Source of the DNA: an uncultured Pelagibacteraceae bacterium
Lineage (GTDB): Bacteria > Pseudomonadota > Alphaproteobacteria > Pelagibacterales > Pelagibacteraceae
Assembly (NCBI GenBank): GCA_902552805.1
Contig: CACDIC010000004.1
Coordinates: 42,856 to 106,855 of the forward strand
DNA: 64,000 nucleotides
Reading direction: 5' to 3'
Positions 36,564 to 46,705 of this stretch are shown in pieces. A program made the position numbers and the translations under genes. Each line of letters begins with the position of its first letter. The stretch's first letter is position 1. The notes beneath the pieces were generated by a model, which searched no databases, was not told the DNA's origin, and worked only from the letters and a program-made list of their open reading frames with translations.

Positions 36564-37844
36564 ATGAGCGCATCATCATCAAATACTGATTTAAGAAATA
36601 GAATAATATTTACCCTTGCTATTTTAGTAGTTTATAGATTTGGTACGTTTGTCCCTTTACCAGGGATAGATCCTGAACAACTCAAAATTATGATGGAAGG
36701 AAATCAGAAGGGTTTATTAGGAATGTTTAATGTTTTTGCTGGTGGTGCAGTAAGTAGAATGGCTATTTTTGCATTAGGAATCATGCCATATATCTCCTCA
36801 TCAATTATTGTTCAATTATTAACAGGTGTTTCTGATTATTTCAAAAATTTAAAATCACAAGGAGAAACTGGTAGAGCAAAAATTACTCAGATAACTCGTT
36901 ATGGAACTGTTTTGCTTGCGACAGTCCAAGGTTATGGATTAGCAGTAGGACTAGAGTCCTCAGCCGGGCTAGTAATTAATCCTGGTGTTTTTTTTAAAAT
37001 TTCAACTGTCACCACAATTGTTTCTGGAACTATTTTTTTAATGTGGCTAGGAGAACAGATTACTCAAAGAGGAATTGGTAATGGTATATCTCTTATTATT
37101 TTCGCTGGTATTGTTGCAGAAATTCCAAGAGCTTTAGTTACCACTTTCGAACTTGGTAGAACAGGAGCGGTCTCAACATTAATGATCTTAGCTTTATTTG
37201 TTTTGTTAATCTTAACAATTTTATTTATTGTTTTTATGGAAAGAGCTTTAAGAAAAATACTAATAAATTACCCTAAAAGACAAGTTGGTAATAAAATGTA
37301 TGGAGGAGAGTCATCTCATTTGCCACTCAAGATTAATCAAGCTGGAGTAATTCCTGCAATCTTTGCTTCGGCATTATTATTATTACCAGTAACTTTTTCA
37401 AATTTTAATTTTTCTGATAATGAAACTTTTTTAAATATAAGTTCATATTTTACTCAAGGACAACCTTTGTATATGTTACTTTATGCATCAGGAATAATAT
37501 TTTTTACTTTTTTTTACACCTCAATAACTTTTAATCCGACAGAAACAGCTGACAATCTGAGAAAATATGGTGGTTTTGTACCCGGGATAAGACCTGGAGA
37601 GAGTACAGCAATTTATATTGATAATATATTAACAAAGTTAACAACAATTGGGGCTTTATATTTAACCTTAGTTTGTTTAATGCCAGAGTTTTTAATTGCT
37701 AATTATCCAATACCGTTCTACCTGGGTGGTACATCAATTTTAATTGTAGTTGTTGTTGCAATAGATACTGTTACGCAAATACAAACAAGATTAATGAGTT
37801 CCCAATACGAACAATTGATTAAAAAAACAAAATTCGGAAGATAA
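36564..37844 (+). CDS. secY: Protein translocase subunit SecY
   Basis: The channel-forming subunit of SecYEG, with ten predicted inner-membrane helices in 426 residues. Conserved features: P-L-P-G-I-D near the N-terminus, the plug/TM2 G-I-M-P-Y-I-S-S-S-I-I-V-Q-L, the cytoplasmic loop with Y-G-G-x-S-S-H-L-P-L-K-I-N-Q-A-G-V-I-P (about 247-265), and F-x-P-G-I-R-P-G later. Partner SecE is encoded at 13671. 3 bp before adk. Confidence 0.97.
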   Translation: MSASSSNTDLRNRIIFTLAILVVYRFGTFVPLPGIDPEQLKIMMEGNQKGLLGMFNVFAGGAVSRMAIFALGIMPYISSSIIVQLLTGVSDYFKNLKSQGETGRAKITQITRYGTVLLATVQGYGLAVGLESSAGLVINPGVFFKISTVTTIVSGTIFLMWLGEQITQRGIGNGISLIIFAGIVAEIPRALVTTFELGRTGAVSTLMILALFVLLILTILFIVFMERALRKILINYPKRQVGNKMYGGESSHLPLKINQAGVIPAIFASALLLLPVTFSNFNFSDNETFLNISSYFTQGQPLYMLLYASGIIFFTFFYTSITFNPTETADNLRKYGGFVPGIRPGESTAIYIDNILTKLTTIGALYLTLVCLMPEFLIANYPIPFYLGGTSILIVVVVAIDTVTQIQTRLMSSQYEQLIKKTKFGR

Positions 37845-37847
37845 TTC

Positions 37848-38411
37848 GTGAATATAATCCTATTTGGACCTCCTGGTGCTGGAAAAGGAACTCAAGCAAA
37901 ATATTTAGTTAAAAAGATTAATGGTTTTCAAGTTTCAACAGGCGATATGCTAAGGGATGAAATTAAGAAAAATTCTGAAATAGGAAAAAAAATAATCAAT
38001 GACATGAATGATGGTAAATTTATAAGTGATGAAATTGTTAATGAATTGATTAAAAAAGTTATTTTTGATGAAAAATATAAAAACAAACTTATTTTTGATG
38101 GGTATCCTAGATCATTGGAACAAGCTAAAAATTTAGAAACTATTTTAGAAAGCTCAAATCAAAAAATTGATTATATTTTTTTTCTTAATGTCGAAAAAGA
38201 AGTAATAATTAAACGAGTTGAAAAAAGAAAAACTTTAGAAAAAAGATCTGATGATGATTCAAATATTATTCTAAAAAGATACGATACTTATATGGATATG
38301 ACACGCCCCGTTTTAGATTTCTATTCCAAAAATTCAAATTTTTATGAAATAGATGGTGCGCTTAAAATCGAACAAATAAGCGCTAAAATAGATGCTTTTC
38401 TTAATGTTTAA
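37848..38411 (+). CDS. adk: Adenylate kinase (short form)
   Basis: Interconverts ATP + AMP and 2 ADP. The GTG start gives 187 residues, with P-loop G-P-P-G-A-G-K-G-T (7-15), the AMP-binding S-T-G-D-M-L-R, and D-G-Y-P-R-S-L-E-Q-A. It is shorter than the 214-residue E. coli enzyme: the LID domain is reduced (R-V-E-K-R-K-T-L-E-K-R-S-D-D) and lacks zinc cysteines, the short bacterial type. Position between secY and rpsM is standard. Confidence 0.95.
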   Translation: MNIILFGPPGAGKGTQAKYLVKKINGFQVSTGDMLRDEIKKNSEIGKKIINDMNDGKFISDEIVNELIKKVIFDEKYKNKLIFDGYPRSLEQAKNLETILESSNQKIDYIFFLNVEKEVIIKRVEKRKTLEKRSDDDSNIILKRYDTYMDMTRPVLDFYSKNSNFYEIDGALKIEQISAKIDAFLNV

Positions 38412-38415
38412 GACG

Positions 38416-38443
38416 TTGACTTTGAAAGAACTTCTTATATAAA
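38416..38443 (+). promoter_or_regulatory. Putative promoter of rpsM-rpsK-rpoA-rplQ
   Basis: TTGACT (38416-38421), a 16-bp spacer and TATAAA (38438-38443) lie in the 55-bp gap after adk, a rare gap in this run. A start near 38450 would leave a leader of under 20 nt before rpsM. It would allow the alpha-type genes to be expressed independently of the long upstream transcript. Confidence 0.5.
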
Positions 38444-38466
38444 AGGCTAAATTTATCTCAAAATTT

Positions 38467-38850
38467 ATGGCTCGTATTGCAGGAATAAATATCCCCCAGA
38501 ATAAATTAGTTCAAGTAGGGCTAACTTATATTTATGGTATTGGTGATAAATTTTCAAAACAAATTTGTACATCATTAGCAATTCCTAAAGAAAAAAGAGT
38601 AAACCAACTTACTGATGATGAAATTTTAAAAATAAGGGAATACATTGATCAAAATTTTAAAGTTGAAGGAGATCTAAGAAGAGATTATTCACTGAGTATA
38701 AAAAGATTAATAGATTTAGCTTGTTATAGGGGTTCGAGACATAGAAAAAAATTACCTGTAAGAGGTCAAAGAACTAGATGTAATGCTCGAACGAGAAAAG
38801 GAAAAGCTATTGCAATAGCTGGAAAAAAATTAACACCACTTAAGAAATAA
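38467..38850 (+). CDS. rpsM: 30S ribosomal protein S13
   Basis: S13 is a head protein that contacts the P-site tRNA and L5. The 127-residue protein has [10 protein letters not shown] at the start, a helix-two-turn-helix (Y-G-I-G-D-K-F-S), and the C-terminal [25 protein letters not shown] signature (about 92-116). rpmJ (L36), often just upstream, is not present in the 55-bp gap. Confidence 0.97.
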   Translation: MARIAGINIPQNKLVQVGLTYIYGIGDKFSKQICTSLAIPKEKRVNQLTDDEILKIREYIDQNFKVEGDLRRDYSLSIKRLIDLACYRGSRHRKKLPVRGQRTRCNARTRKGKAIAIAGKKLTPLKK

Positions 38851-38852
38851 GC

Positions 38853-39302
38853 ATGGCAAAATCAGAAAAAAAAGATAATAAAGAACTGAGTCAAGATAAG
38901 TCGCCAAAAAAAGCTGTTAAAAGTTCTTATTCAAAAAAAAAGAAAACTAAAAAAAATATCTTAAATGGAATTGCATATGTTCAATCAACTTTTAATAATA
39001 CAATTATTTCAATTGCTGACACTAATGGAAACGTAATTTCATGGGCATCAGCTGGACAAAAAGGTTTTAAGGGTTCTAGAAAATCTACTCCATATGCGGC
39101 GCAAATAGCTGCAGATGCTGCTGCATCTAAAGCCTTAGAGTTTGGCATGAAAACTTTATCTGTGGAAGTTAAGGGTCCTGGTTCAGGCAGAGAAACAGCA
39201 TTAAGAGCGTTACAAGCGAGAGGATTTAGAATTTTATCAATTAAAGATACAACACCGATGCCACATAATGGTACTAGGCCACCAAAAAAAAGGAGAGTTT
39301 AA
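38853..39302 (+). CDS. rpsK: 30S ribosomal protein S11
   Basis: S11 forms part of the 30S platform near the mRNA exit. The 149-residue protein has the conserved core from [12 protein letters not shown] (about 41-52) to [10 protein letters not shown] at the end. About 30 N-terminal residues form a Lys/Ser-rich extension ([16 protein letters not shown]) longer than in E. coli S11 (129). Overlaps rpoA by one base. Confidence 0.96.
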   Translation: MAKSEKKDNKELSQDKSPKKAVKSSYSKKKKTKKNILNGIAYVQSTFNNTIISIADTNGNVISWASAGQKGFKGSRKSTPYAAQIAADAAASKALEFGMKTLSVEVKGPGSGRETALRALQARGFRILSIKDTTPMPHNGTRPPKKRRV

Positions 39303-40330
39303 TGGATGTAGAAAATGTAAATGTGAAAAATTGGAAATCATTAATCAAACCTGCGAAACTTGATGTTAAAATAAGTGATGATTTAACTCACGCTACAATT
39401 ATCGCTGAACCATTAGAAAAAGGTTATGGTTTAACACTTGGTAATTCACTTAGAAGAATTTTATTGTCTTCAATCAGAGGAGCAGCAGTAACTTCAATTC
39501 AAATTGATGGTGTACTTCATGAATTTACATCTATTAAAGGTGTAAGAGAAGATGTTACTGATATTGTATTAAACGTTAAATCTCTGGCATTAAAATGTGC
39601 TGCTGAGGGAACAAAAAAACTAGTATTAGATGCCAAAGGACCTGGTGAAATAAAAGCATCTGACATCGCATCAGTTCCTGATGTTGAAATTTTGAATCCT
39701 GACTTAGTTATTTGTAATTTGGATGAAAATACTCACTTCCATATGGAAATGAATGTTAATACTGGAAAAGGTTACGTTCCAGCTGATTTAAATAAACCTG
39801 AAGAACCACCTTTAGGTTTAATTGCAATTGACTCATTATATAGTCCCGTTAAAAAAGTTTCTTATTCAGTAAGTACCGCAAGAGAAGGTAAGGCTTTAGA
39901 TTACGATAAATTAACTATGGAAGTTGAGACAAACGGATCAATTTCTGCTGAAGATGCAGTTGCTTATTCTGCTAGAATTTTTCAAGATCAGTTAAAAATG
40001 TTTATTAATTTTGATGAACCCGTGGAAGCTCCGGTTAAAGAAGTTTCAACAGAGCCTGAATTTAATAAAAATTTATTAAGAAAAGTAGACGAGCTTGAAT
40101 TATCTGTAAGATCAATGAATTGTCTTAAAAATGATAATATAATTTATATTGGTGATTTAGTTCAAAAATCTGAGGGTGAGATGTTAAGAACACCAAATTT
40201 TGGAAGAAAATCATTAAATGAAATTAAAGAAGTTTTAACTGGTATGTCTCTTTATTTAGGTATGGAAATTCCAAATTGGCCACCAGATAATATCGCAGAA
40301 ATGTCTAAAAAATTAGAGGAAAGTATCTAA
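39302..40330 (+). CDS. rpoA: DNA-directed RNA polymerase subunit alpha
   Basis: Alpha dimerises to nucleate polymerase assembly. The 342-residue protein has the N-terminal assembly domain ([21 protein letters not shown], about 37-57) and a complete C-terminal domain ([11 protein letters not shown], then [14 protein letters not shown]), so UP-element and activator contacts are possible. rpsD is not next to it. Overlaps rpsK and rplQ by one base each. Confidence 0.98.
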   Translation: MDVENVNVKNWKSLIKPAKLDVKISDDLTHATIIAEPLEKGYGLTLGNSLRRILLSSIRGAAVTSIQIDGVLHEFTSIKGVREDVTDIVLNVKSLALKCAAEGTKKLVLDAKGPGEIKASDIASVPDVEILNPDLVICNLDENTHFHMEMNVNTGKGYVPADLNKPEEPPLGLIAIDSLYSPVKKVSYSVSTAREGKALDYDKLTMEVETNGSISAEDAVAYSARIFQDQLKMFINFDEPVEAPVKEVSTEPEFNKNLLRKVDELELSVRSMNCLKNDNIIYIGDLVQKSEGEMLRTPNFGRKSLNEIKEVLTGMSLYLGMEIPNWPPDNIAEMSKKLEESI

Positions 40331-40773
40331 TGAGACATGGAATGGCAAATAAGAAGTTAAACAGAACTTCTGAACACCGAAAAGCGCTGCTTAAAAATAT
40401 GCTTAATTCCTTAATAAAGTATGAGCAAATTAAAACAACTTTACCAAAAGCAAAATTTTTAAAGCCACAGGCTGATAAAATAATCACATTAGGTAAAAAA
40501 GATAGTTTGCATAATACTAAAATTTTAATTTCTCAATTGCAGGATATTAAGTCAGCAAATAAAGTAAAAAAAACTTTATCTAAAAGATACGAAAAAAGAG
40601 CTGGTGGTTATACAAGAATTATTAAAGCAGGTTTTAGATACGGAGATAATGCGCCTATGGCTATAATTGAATTTGTTGATAGAGACGTTCAAGCCAAAAA
40701 AGTTGATAAAAAAAAGAAAGATCCAGCAAAAGAAGTTGAAAAAAAAGAAGATAAGAAAGCTGCCACAGTATAA
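40330..40773 (+). CDS. rplQ: 50S ribosomal protein L17
   Basis: L17 lies at the tunnel exit. The 147-residue protein starts [20 protein letters not shown], a diagnostic N-terminus, and has G-G-Y-T-R-I-I-K near 94-101. A Lys/Glu-rich tail of about 27 residues extends it beyond the conserved fold. It ends the supercluster; no hairpin-plus-U terminator follows in the 19-bp gap to the next gene on the same strand. Confidence 0.97.
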   Translation: MRHGMANKKLNRTSEHRKALLKNMLNSLIKYEQIKTTLPKAKFLKPQADKIITLGKKDSLHNTKILISQLQDIKSANKVKKTLSKRYEKRAGGYTRIIKAGFRYGDNAPMAIIEFVDRDVQAKKVDKKKKDPAKEVEKKEDKKAATV

Positions 40774-40792
40774 ATAAAAGCCTTAAATATTC

Positions 40793-41704
40793 ATGATTAG
40801 AAGTTTTATCGTTGAGTCAACGTGTAATAACATGCGTATTGATAGATGGTTAAGAAATAAATTAGGAAAAGTACCACAAAGTCTTATTGAAAAAAGTTTA
40901 AGATTGGGAAAAATTAAAATAAACAAAAAAAAAATAAAAAGCTCTTTTAAGATTAAAACAAATGATAAAATAGAACTCTTCAATTTTGATTTTAAAGAAA
41001 AAATTAAACATGAAAAAAAACAATTCAATCCATCCACTGAGGTAATAAAATCTAACGAGGATCTGATAATAGATAACAATAAAGATTTTATAGTTTTAAA
41101 TAAAAGTGCAGGAATATCAGTTCAAGGTGGAACAAAGTCAAAGAAAAATCTAGTAGATATTTTTGCAAAAAGTGAAATATTTCAAGGAACAAAACCATTC
41201 TCTGTTCATAGATTAGACAAAGATACCTCAGGTGTTTTTATAATTGCGAAAAATAGAGAAACAGCTCAACTATTGACCTCTCTATTTAGATTAAGAAAAG
41301 TACACAAAACTTATTTAGCAATATGTAACGGAGAAATTGATAAAGACTCAGGTGAATGGAATGATAATTTGATAAGGTACGACAATGGAAAAAAAATTAT
41401 TGAAAAAGCTAAAACGATTTTTAAAGTGATAGATAAAAATACCAATGCTAGTTTAGTAGAAATGAAACCAATCACAGGAAGAAAACATCAATTGCGCAAA
41501 CAATTATTTAACATTGGACATTCAATTTTTGGCGATAAAAAATATAATTCATCTGTTTCATCGAAAGGTATAAATAAAGATTTAATGCTTCATTCCTATC
41601 AAATAAAATTTATGATTAATGAAAAAAAATATACTTACAAAGCATTATTACCAAATTATTTTAATAAGTTGTTGAAGACTAAAAGATTAAATTTTTCAAA
41701 TTAG
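40793..41704 (+). CDS. rluC: Ribosomal large subunit pseudouridine synthase, RluC/RluD family
   Basis: Isomerises specific uridines in 23S rRNA to pseudouridine. The 303-residue protein has an N-terminal S4-like RNA-binding domain (about 14-65) and the catalytic block with H-R-L-D-K-D-T-S-G, where Asp142 is the nucleophile; K-T-Y-L-A and G-R-K-H-Q-L-R follow. RluC and RluD cannot be separated by eye, so the symbol is provisional. Position just after rplQ is common in alphaproteobacteria. Its 3' end overlaps convergent lipB by 26 bp. Confidence 0.85.
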   Translation: MIRSFIVESTCNNMRIDRWLRNKLGKVPQSLIEKSLRLGKIKINKKKIKSSFKIKTNDKIELFNFDFKEKIKHEKKQFNPSTEVIKSNEDLIIDNNKDFIVLNKSAGISVQGGTKSKKNLVDIFAKSEIFQGTKPFSVHRLDKDTSGVFIIAKNRETAQLLTSLFRLRKVHKTYLAICNGEIDKDSGEWNDNLIRYDNGKKIIEKAKTIFKVIDKNTNASLVEMKPITGRKHQLRKQLFNIGHSIFGDKKYNSSVSSKGINKDLMLHSYQIKFMINEKKYTYKALLPNYFNKLLKTKRLNFSN

Positions 41705-42308
41705 TTTTAAATATTTCTATTAACTTATTTTCTAAATCATCATAATTTTGATTTTTAATTTGTTTAAGATTAGTAATACCTTTATCTTTAATCCCACAAG
41801 GAATAATCGCGTCATATTTTTTTAAATCGTTATTAATATTGATAGAAAAACCATGATAAGCTATCCATTTACTTACCCTGACCCCAATTGCAGCAACTTT
41901 TTTTATGGTTGAATTATCATTGTACCAAATACCAATATTTTCCTTATCAGCAAATGTTTCTATGTCATAGAGGTTCAGGGTTTCGATAATTGATTTTTCA
42001 ATTACAGATATGAATTTTCTAATATCTTTCTTACCTTTCTTTAAATCAATTACAAAATAACAAATGAGTTGTCCTGGTCCATGATAAGTTATTTTACCAC
42101 CTCTATTAGTTTTTATAATATTTATAGATTTATCTATTATCTCATTTTCATTATAGCTTGTTCCCGATGTATAGATATGATCGTGTTCTAAAACCCAAAT
42201 CAAATCATCTACTTTTTTTAGATCAATATTTTTAAGTCGATCTTCCATAAATGATATTGCGTCTTCATATTTTACTGGATTTTGGGACTTTTTAATTTCT
42301 ATAGGCAT
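41679..42308 (-). CDS. lipB: Octanoyl-[acyl carrier protein]:protein transferase
   Basis: Transfers octanoate from ACP to lipoyl domains in lipoate synthesis. The 209-residue protein carries [16 protein letters not shown] (about 69-84), the family signature, and the catalytic pair: Cys in I-I-P-C-G-I (about 171) and Lys in I-G-V-R-V-S-K-W (about 147). Length is normal. Divergent from mgtE across a 60-bp gap. The 26-bp tail-to-tail overlap with the pseudouridine synthase leaves no room for terminators. Confidence 0.93.
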   Translation of the reverse strand: MPIEIKKSQNPVKYEDAISFMEDRLKNIDLKKVDDLIWVLEHDHIYTSGTSYNENEIIDKSINIIKTNRGGKITYHGPGQLICYFVIDLKKGKKDIRKFISVIEKSIIETLNLYDIETFADKENIGIWYNDNSTIKKVAAIGVRVSKWIAYHGFSININNDLKKYDAIIPCGIKDKGITNLKQIKNQNYDDLENKLIEIFKTNLKNLIF

Positions 42309-42368
42309 TTAAAAATTGTATTCTTTTCATTTTGTATTAAAAGATCCGTCTAAATAATAGGTGTATTT

Positions 42369-43742
42369 ATGACTTTAATAAAAAAAATTAAAGATAAAAA
42401 AGTCAATTTTGAATTTAATAAGGAATATATAAAAGTTGTAACAGACAAAATTACCTCAAATGATGCATCTTTTATAACTAGATCTTTTGAGGAAATGCAT
42501 CCCGCTGATGCTGCTGATATTATTGAGCATTTAAGTGAAAATAATAGAGAAAGTTTAATAAAATTAAATAATTTTAAAATTGATCCAGAAGTATTTGTTG
42601 AATTAAACGAGTCTGTTCAATCAGAAATCATTAAATATCTTTCCTCAGATGCAATTGTTAGGATTTTAAAAAATTTAGAGTCTGATGACGCCATAGCTAT
42701 TTTAGAAAATGTTGAAGAAAAAGATAAAAATTCAATATTAAGTTTATTACCCCCAAAAGATCGATTTGCTTTATTAGAAGGTCTTAGTTATCCAGAGGAT
42801 AGTGCTGCTAGGATAATGCAAAGAGAATTTACAGCAATCCCAAGTAACTGGTCGGTAGGACAAACTATTGATTATTTAAGAGAGAATAAAGACTTACCAG
42901 AAGAATTTTTAGAAATTTACATTGTTGATGAAAATTTTAAACCTATTGGTGCTGTACCATCTTCTAAAGTATTAAGAACACCTAGAGAAACAAAAATGTC
43001 CTCAATTATGGATGATTCAATTTTTTTAGTTCCAGTGGATATGGATAGAGAAGAAGTTGGTAATTCATTTGAAAATTACAATTTAAACTCAGCTTGTGTT
43101 GTAGATAAGAATAATAAACTTGTAGGAATGATAACTTCCGATGATGTATTGACAGTTTTAAAAGAAGAGGCTGAGGAAGATGCTTTAAGATTAGCTGGTG
43201 TTGGTGACGAAGAAATTACAGATGGTGTTATCACAAAAACTAAAAGACGATTTAACTGGTTACTATTAAACTTATTCACAGCATTTCTGGCTACTTATTG
43301 TATAAGTTTGTTTGGTGCAACAATTGAACAAATGGTTGTCTTGGCATTTTTAATGCCAATAGTTGCATCGATGGGTGGTAATGCAGGTATGCAAACTTTA
43401 GCAGTTACTGTTAGAACTTTAGCAACAAATGATTTAACAAAAAATAACTTTAATCAAAATATTATTAAGGAATTTAATATTGGTATTCTCAATGGAATAA
43501 TTTTTGCTGTGATAAGTTCTTTTATCGTCCAAGTCTGGTTCCAAGATTACCAATTATCATTAATAATATCGATCTCAATGATTTTGACAATGGTAGTGGC
43601 AGGTTTATTTGGAATACTTGTTCCAGTCACGTTAAAAAAAATGAAAATTGATCCAGCAATTGCCTCTAGTGTTTTCGTAACAACAATAACTGATGTAATA
43701 GGTTTTGTTTCTTTTTTAGGTGTTGGGGCTTATTTTTTATAG
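42369..43742 (+). CDS. mgtE: Magnesium transporter MgtE
   Basis: A Mg2+ channel/transporter of the inner membrane gated by cytosolic Mg2+. The 457-residue protein has the N-terminal superhelical domain (M-H-P-A-D-A-A-D-I-I-E-H-L near 39-51), a CBS pair (about 135-260) and five C-terminal membrane helices with the pore signature G-G-N-A-G-M-Q near 338-344. Full length. Its stop is 4 bp from the stop of convergent panC. Confidence 0.93.
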   Translation: MTLIKKIKDKKVNFEFNKEYIKVVTDKITSNDASFITRSFEEMHPADAADIIEHLSENNRESLIKLNNFKIDPEVFVELNESVQSEIIKYLSSDAIVRILKNLESDDAIAILENVEEKDKNSILSLLPPKDRFALLEGLSYPEDSAARIMQREFTAIPSNWSVGQTIDYLRENKDLPEEFLEIYIVDENFKPIGAVPSSKVLRTPRETKMSSIMDDSIFLVPVDMDREEVGNSFENYNLNSACVVDKNNKLVGMITSDDVLTVLKEEAEEDALRLAGVGDEEITDGVITKTKRRFNWLLLNLFTAFLATYCISLFGATIEQMVVLAFLMPIVASMGGNAGMQTLAVTVRTLATNDLTKNNFNQNIIKEFNIGILNGIIFAVISSFIVQVWFQDYQLSLIISISMILTMVVAGLFGILVPVTLKKMKIDPAIASSVFVTTITDVIGFVSFLGVGAYFL

Positions 43743-43746
43743 AATT

Positions 43747-44556
43747 TTAAAAATTATCAATCAATCTTACATTATTAATATAAAAAGATACAAAAATTTT
43801 TGAATTTTTTAATTTATTAGAAATTTTAAGATTTTTAATATTTCTTAATTCGAGATATTCAATCTTAACATTTTGAATTTTATTTATTTCATTTCCAGTT
43901 TTATTAAGTACTTTTATAATATTTGTATCCTTATTAAACTTTCTTTTAAGTTTCATAATATTGGTAATTAATTTTGCAGCCAAATCTTTTTCACGTTTTT
44001 GTAATAATGAATTTCTGGAAGATAATGCTAATTTGTTTCTTTCTCTAATTGTTCTACATTTTATTATTTTTGAAGAGTGTTTTCTTAAATATTTTTTTAA
44101 AAGAAATAATTGTTGAAAATCTTTCTCTCCCATAAAAATTTTTTGAGGTTTGATGTTTTCAATTAGCCGTTCCATTACATCAATTACACCTTCGAAATGT
44201 CCTTTTCTGTACTGAGCACATAATATCTTGTCCTTTTTTGAAATTATAATCTTAGAGGATTTCTTTACTCTATAAATTTCCCTAACAGTTGGTAAATATA
44301 CATAATTAACTTTAAGCCTTTTTAAAATTGATAAGTCCTTCTTTCTATTTCTTGGATATTTCTTAAAATCACTTTTATTATTAAATTGTTTTGGATTTAC
44401 AAATATACTTACAATAGTTTTATTACATTTTTTTTTGGATTGTTTAATTAACGATATATGGCCTTTGTGAAGACTTCCCATGGTAGGTACAAAACCTAGT
44501 TTAGACACATTTTCTAATGCCTCATTTAAATCATTATTATTTAATAAAATTTTCAT
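43747..44556 (-). CDS. panC: Pantothenate synthetase
   Basis: Condenses pantoate with beta-alanine using ATP, the last step of vitamin B5 synthesis. I place the start at 44556 (M-K-I-L-L, 269 residues). The frame stays open to 44721, but that part is antisense to galU and looks like a shadow. F-V-P-T-M-G-S-L-H-K-G-H (HIGH-type), S-I-F-V-N-P-K-Q-F-N, and S-S-R-N-S (KMSKS-equivalent) identify it. Slightly shorter than E. coli PanC (283). Divergent from galU with a 34-bp gap. Confidence 0.92.
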   Translation of the reverse strand: MKILLNNNDLNEALENVSKLGFVPTMGSLHKGHISLIKQSKKKCNKTIVSIFVNPKQFNNKSDFKKYPRNRKKDLSILKRLKVNYVYLPTVREIYRVKKSSKIIISKKDKILCAQYRKGHFEGVIDVMERLIENIKPQKIFMGEKDFQQLFLLKKYLRKHSSKIIKCRTIRERNKLALSSRNSLLQKREKDLAAKLITNIMKLKRKFNKDTNIIKVLNKTGNEINKIQNVKIEYLELRNIKNLKISNKLKNSKIFVSFYINNVRLIDNF

Positions 44557-44590
44557 TTGTATAAAACTTTTTAATAAGTAAAACATTTGA

Positions 44591-45406
44591 ATGATTAAAC
44601 AAGCAATTATTCCTTTAGCTGGTTTGGGTACACGTTTACTTCCATTAACCAGTGTATTTCCAAAAGAACTTTTACCTATTAATGGTAAACCAGGAATTGA
44701 ATACATTCTCGATGAATGCATTGATGCAGGTATTAAAGAGGTTATTTTTATAATTTCAAATAAGAAGAAAATGATAAAGACTTATTTTTATAATGATAAT
44801 TTTTATAAAAAAATTATTAAAAAAAAGAAAGATAAAAGGATTAAGGAAGAATACAAAAAAATTTTAAAATATAAAAAAATGATAAAATTTGTTTATCAAA
44901 ACAAACCACTTGGCACTGGAGATGCCGTTTTAAAAACAAAAAAGTTCATTAAACATAATTTTTTTTTAATGTTGTTACCAGATGATCTTATTATTAAAAG
45001 AAATTGTTCTAAATCAATGATAAAGATTCATAAAAAATATAACGCATCTGTTATGGCTAGTATGAATGTTAAAAAAAATAATGTTTCGAGATGGGGAATT
45101 TATAAGTTAAAAACTAAAATAAATAAGAATAATTATTTGATCTCAGATGTTATTGAAAAGCCTTCTGTAAAAAAAGCACCATCTAATAAAGCAGTGATTG
45201 GAAGATATATTTTACCTAGAGAAATTTTTTCAAAATTACTTAAACAAAAACCAGGTAAAGGAGGAGAAATACATATTACAGATGCTATCCAAACATTAAT
45301 TCAAAATGATAAAAAATTCATTGCTCATAATTTTTCTGGAAAATATCTTGATTGTGGAAGCATGAGTGGTTACATCAAATCAAGTTTAGAGATAGCTAAA
45401 TCATGA
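44591..45406 (+). CDS. galU: UTP-glucose-1-phosphate uridylyltransferase
   Basis: Makes UDP-glucose. The 271-residue nucleotidyltransferase starts with the sugar-nucleotide signature P-L-A-G-L-G-T-R-L-L-P-L-T (8-20), with K-E-L-L-P-I next; later G-T-G-D-A and D-C-G-S-M-S-G-Y mark the GalU family. Its end overlaps ugd by 4 bp (ATGA), so UDP-glucose is probably passed to UDP-glucuronate synthesis. Typical GalU proteins are about 290-300 residues; this one is compact. Confidence 0.93.
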   Translation: MIKQAIIPLAGLGTRLLPLTSVFPKELLPINGKPGIEYILDECIDAGIKEVIFIISNKKKMIKTYFYNDNFYKKIIKKKKDKRIKEEYKKILKYKKMIKFVYQNKPLGTGDAVLKTKKFIKHNFFLMLLPDDLIIKRNCSKSMIKIHKKYNASVMASMNVKKNNVSRWGIYKLKTKINKNNYLISDVIEKPSVKKAPSNKAVIGRYILPREIFSKLLKQKPGKGGEIHITDAIQTLIQNDKKFIAHNFSGKYLDCGSMSGYIKSSLEIAKS

Positions 45407-46701
45407 AATTGTGTATGATTGGTACTGGTTATGTAGGTTTAGTGAGCGGTGTATGTTTTGCTGATTTAGGAAATGATGTAATTTGTGTAGATAATGATGT
45501 TGACAAAATAAATTTACTAAAAAAAGGCAAGATTCCAATTTATGAACCTGGTTTATCAGAATTAGTAACAAAAAATTTTAAGAATAAAAAATTAAATTTT
45601 TCTACAGATTTAAAAAAATCAATTAAAGACTCAGACATAATTTTTATTTGTGTTGGCACACCAACAAAAAAAGGTGGTAGTTCAGCAGATTTAAGTCAAA
45701 TTTACAAAGTCTCCAAAGAAATAAGTTCTTCAATTAATAAATTTAAAATTATCATAACAAAATCAACAGTCCCCGTGACGACAGGAGATGAAATTGAAAA
45801 AATATTATCTAAAAAAAATAATAAAAAGAAATTTTCTGTTGTTTCAAATCCTGAATTTCTAAGAGAAGGAGAAGCAATAAGAGATTTTGTTTATCCTGAT
45901 CGTGTCGTTATCGGAACTAATGATAAAAAAGCAGGTAAAATTTTAAAAAATCTTTATAGCCCACTTATTTCTAAGGGTGCTTCTTATTTACAAACTTCTA
46001 GAAGAGCCGCAGAATTGATCAAATATGCCTCAAATGCTTTTTTAGCGACAAAAATTACTTTTATAAATGAAATAGCTAATTTATGTGAAAAAACCAATAT
46101 TAATATTGAAGATATATCAATTGGTATGGGATTGGATAAAAGAATAGGCAGTCGATTTCTTAGAGCAGGACCTGCTTATGGTGGATCTTGTTTTCCTAAA
46201 GATACAAAAGCCATTATTACAACAGCAGATAAATTTAAAACAAATTTATCAGTAATAAAATCAGTAATTAAATCAAATGAAAATAGATCTAAAATTTTAT
46301 TAGATAGAATCAATAGAATTCTAAATAGGAAAATTAAAAATAAAATAATTACTTTTTTAGGAGTTACATTTAAACCTAATACTGATGATATGAGAGATTC
46401 TTCAAGTTTAAAAATGATACCTTGGTTATTAAAAAAAGGAGCAATAATAAAATATTTTGATCCAACTGGTTATAAAACTGAATTTAAGAAGTTTAAAAAT
46501 GTAATTAATAAGACTTCAATAAAAGATGCTGTTCATGGTGCTGATCTTGTTATTATTCATACTGAATGGAATGATTTTAAATCAATTAATTTTAAAAGTT
46601 TAGTTAAAGGTAAGAAGTTTATGATTTTTGATATGAGAAATATATATTCTTCATCAAAGATTAAAGACCAAGGGTTAAAATATTTTAGTGTTGGAAAGTA
46701 A
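45403..46701 (+). CDS. ugd: UDP-glucose 6-dehydrogenase
   Basis: Oxidises UDP-glucose to UDP-glucuronate with two NAD+. The 432-residue protein has the N-terminal Rossmann motif G-T-G-Y-V-G-L-V-S-G (7-16), catalytic Cys263 in G-P-A-Y-G-G-S-C-F-P-K-D, and G-V-T-F-K-P-N-T-D-D-M-R-D-S (about 320-333), all diagnostic. Coupled to galU by a 4-bp overlap. The UDP-glucuronate user (glycan or glucuronosyl lipid) is not in the window. Convergent with the RidA-like gene, 4 bp apart. Confidence 0.95.
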   Translation: MKLCMIGTGYVGLVSGVCFADLGNDVICVDNDVDKINLLKKGKIPIYEPGLSELVTKNFKNKKLNFSTDLKKSIKDSDIIFICVGTPTKKGGSSADLSQIYKVSKEISSSINKFKIIITKSTVPVTTGDEIEKILSKKNNKKKFSVVSNPEFLREGEAIRDFVYPDRVVIGTNDKKAGKILKNLYSPLISKGASYLQTSRRAAELIKYASNAFLATKITFINEIANLCEKTNINIEDISIGMGLDKRIGSRFLRAGPAYGGSCFPKDTKAIITTADKFKTNLSVIKSVIKSNENRSKILLDRINRILNRKIKNKIITFLGVTFKPNTDDMRDSSSLKMIPWLLKKGAIIKYFDPTGYKTEFKKFKNVINKTSIKDAVHGADLVIIHTEWNDFKSINFKSLVKGKKFMIFDMRNIYSSSKIKDQGLKYFSVGK

Positions 46702-46705
46702 AAAT

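Noticed and set aside
44557..44721. N-terminal extension of panC
   Set aside because: The frame is open but lies antisense to galU, whose start and first motifs are strongly conserved. PanC homologues begin near M-K-I-L-L at 44556.
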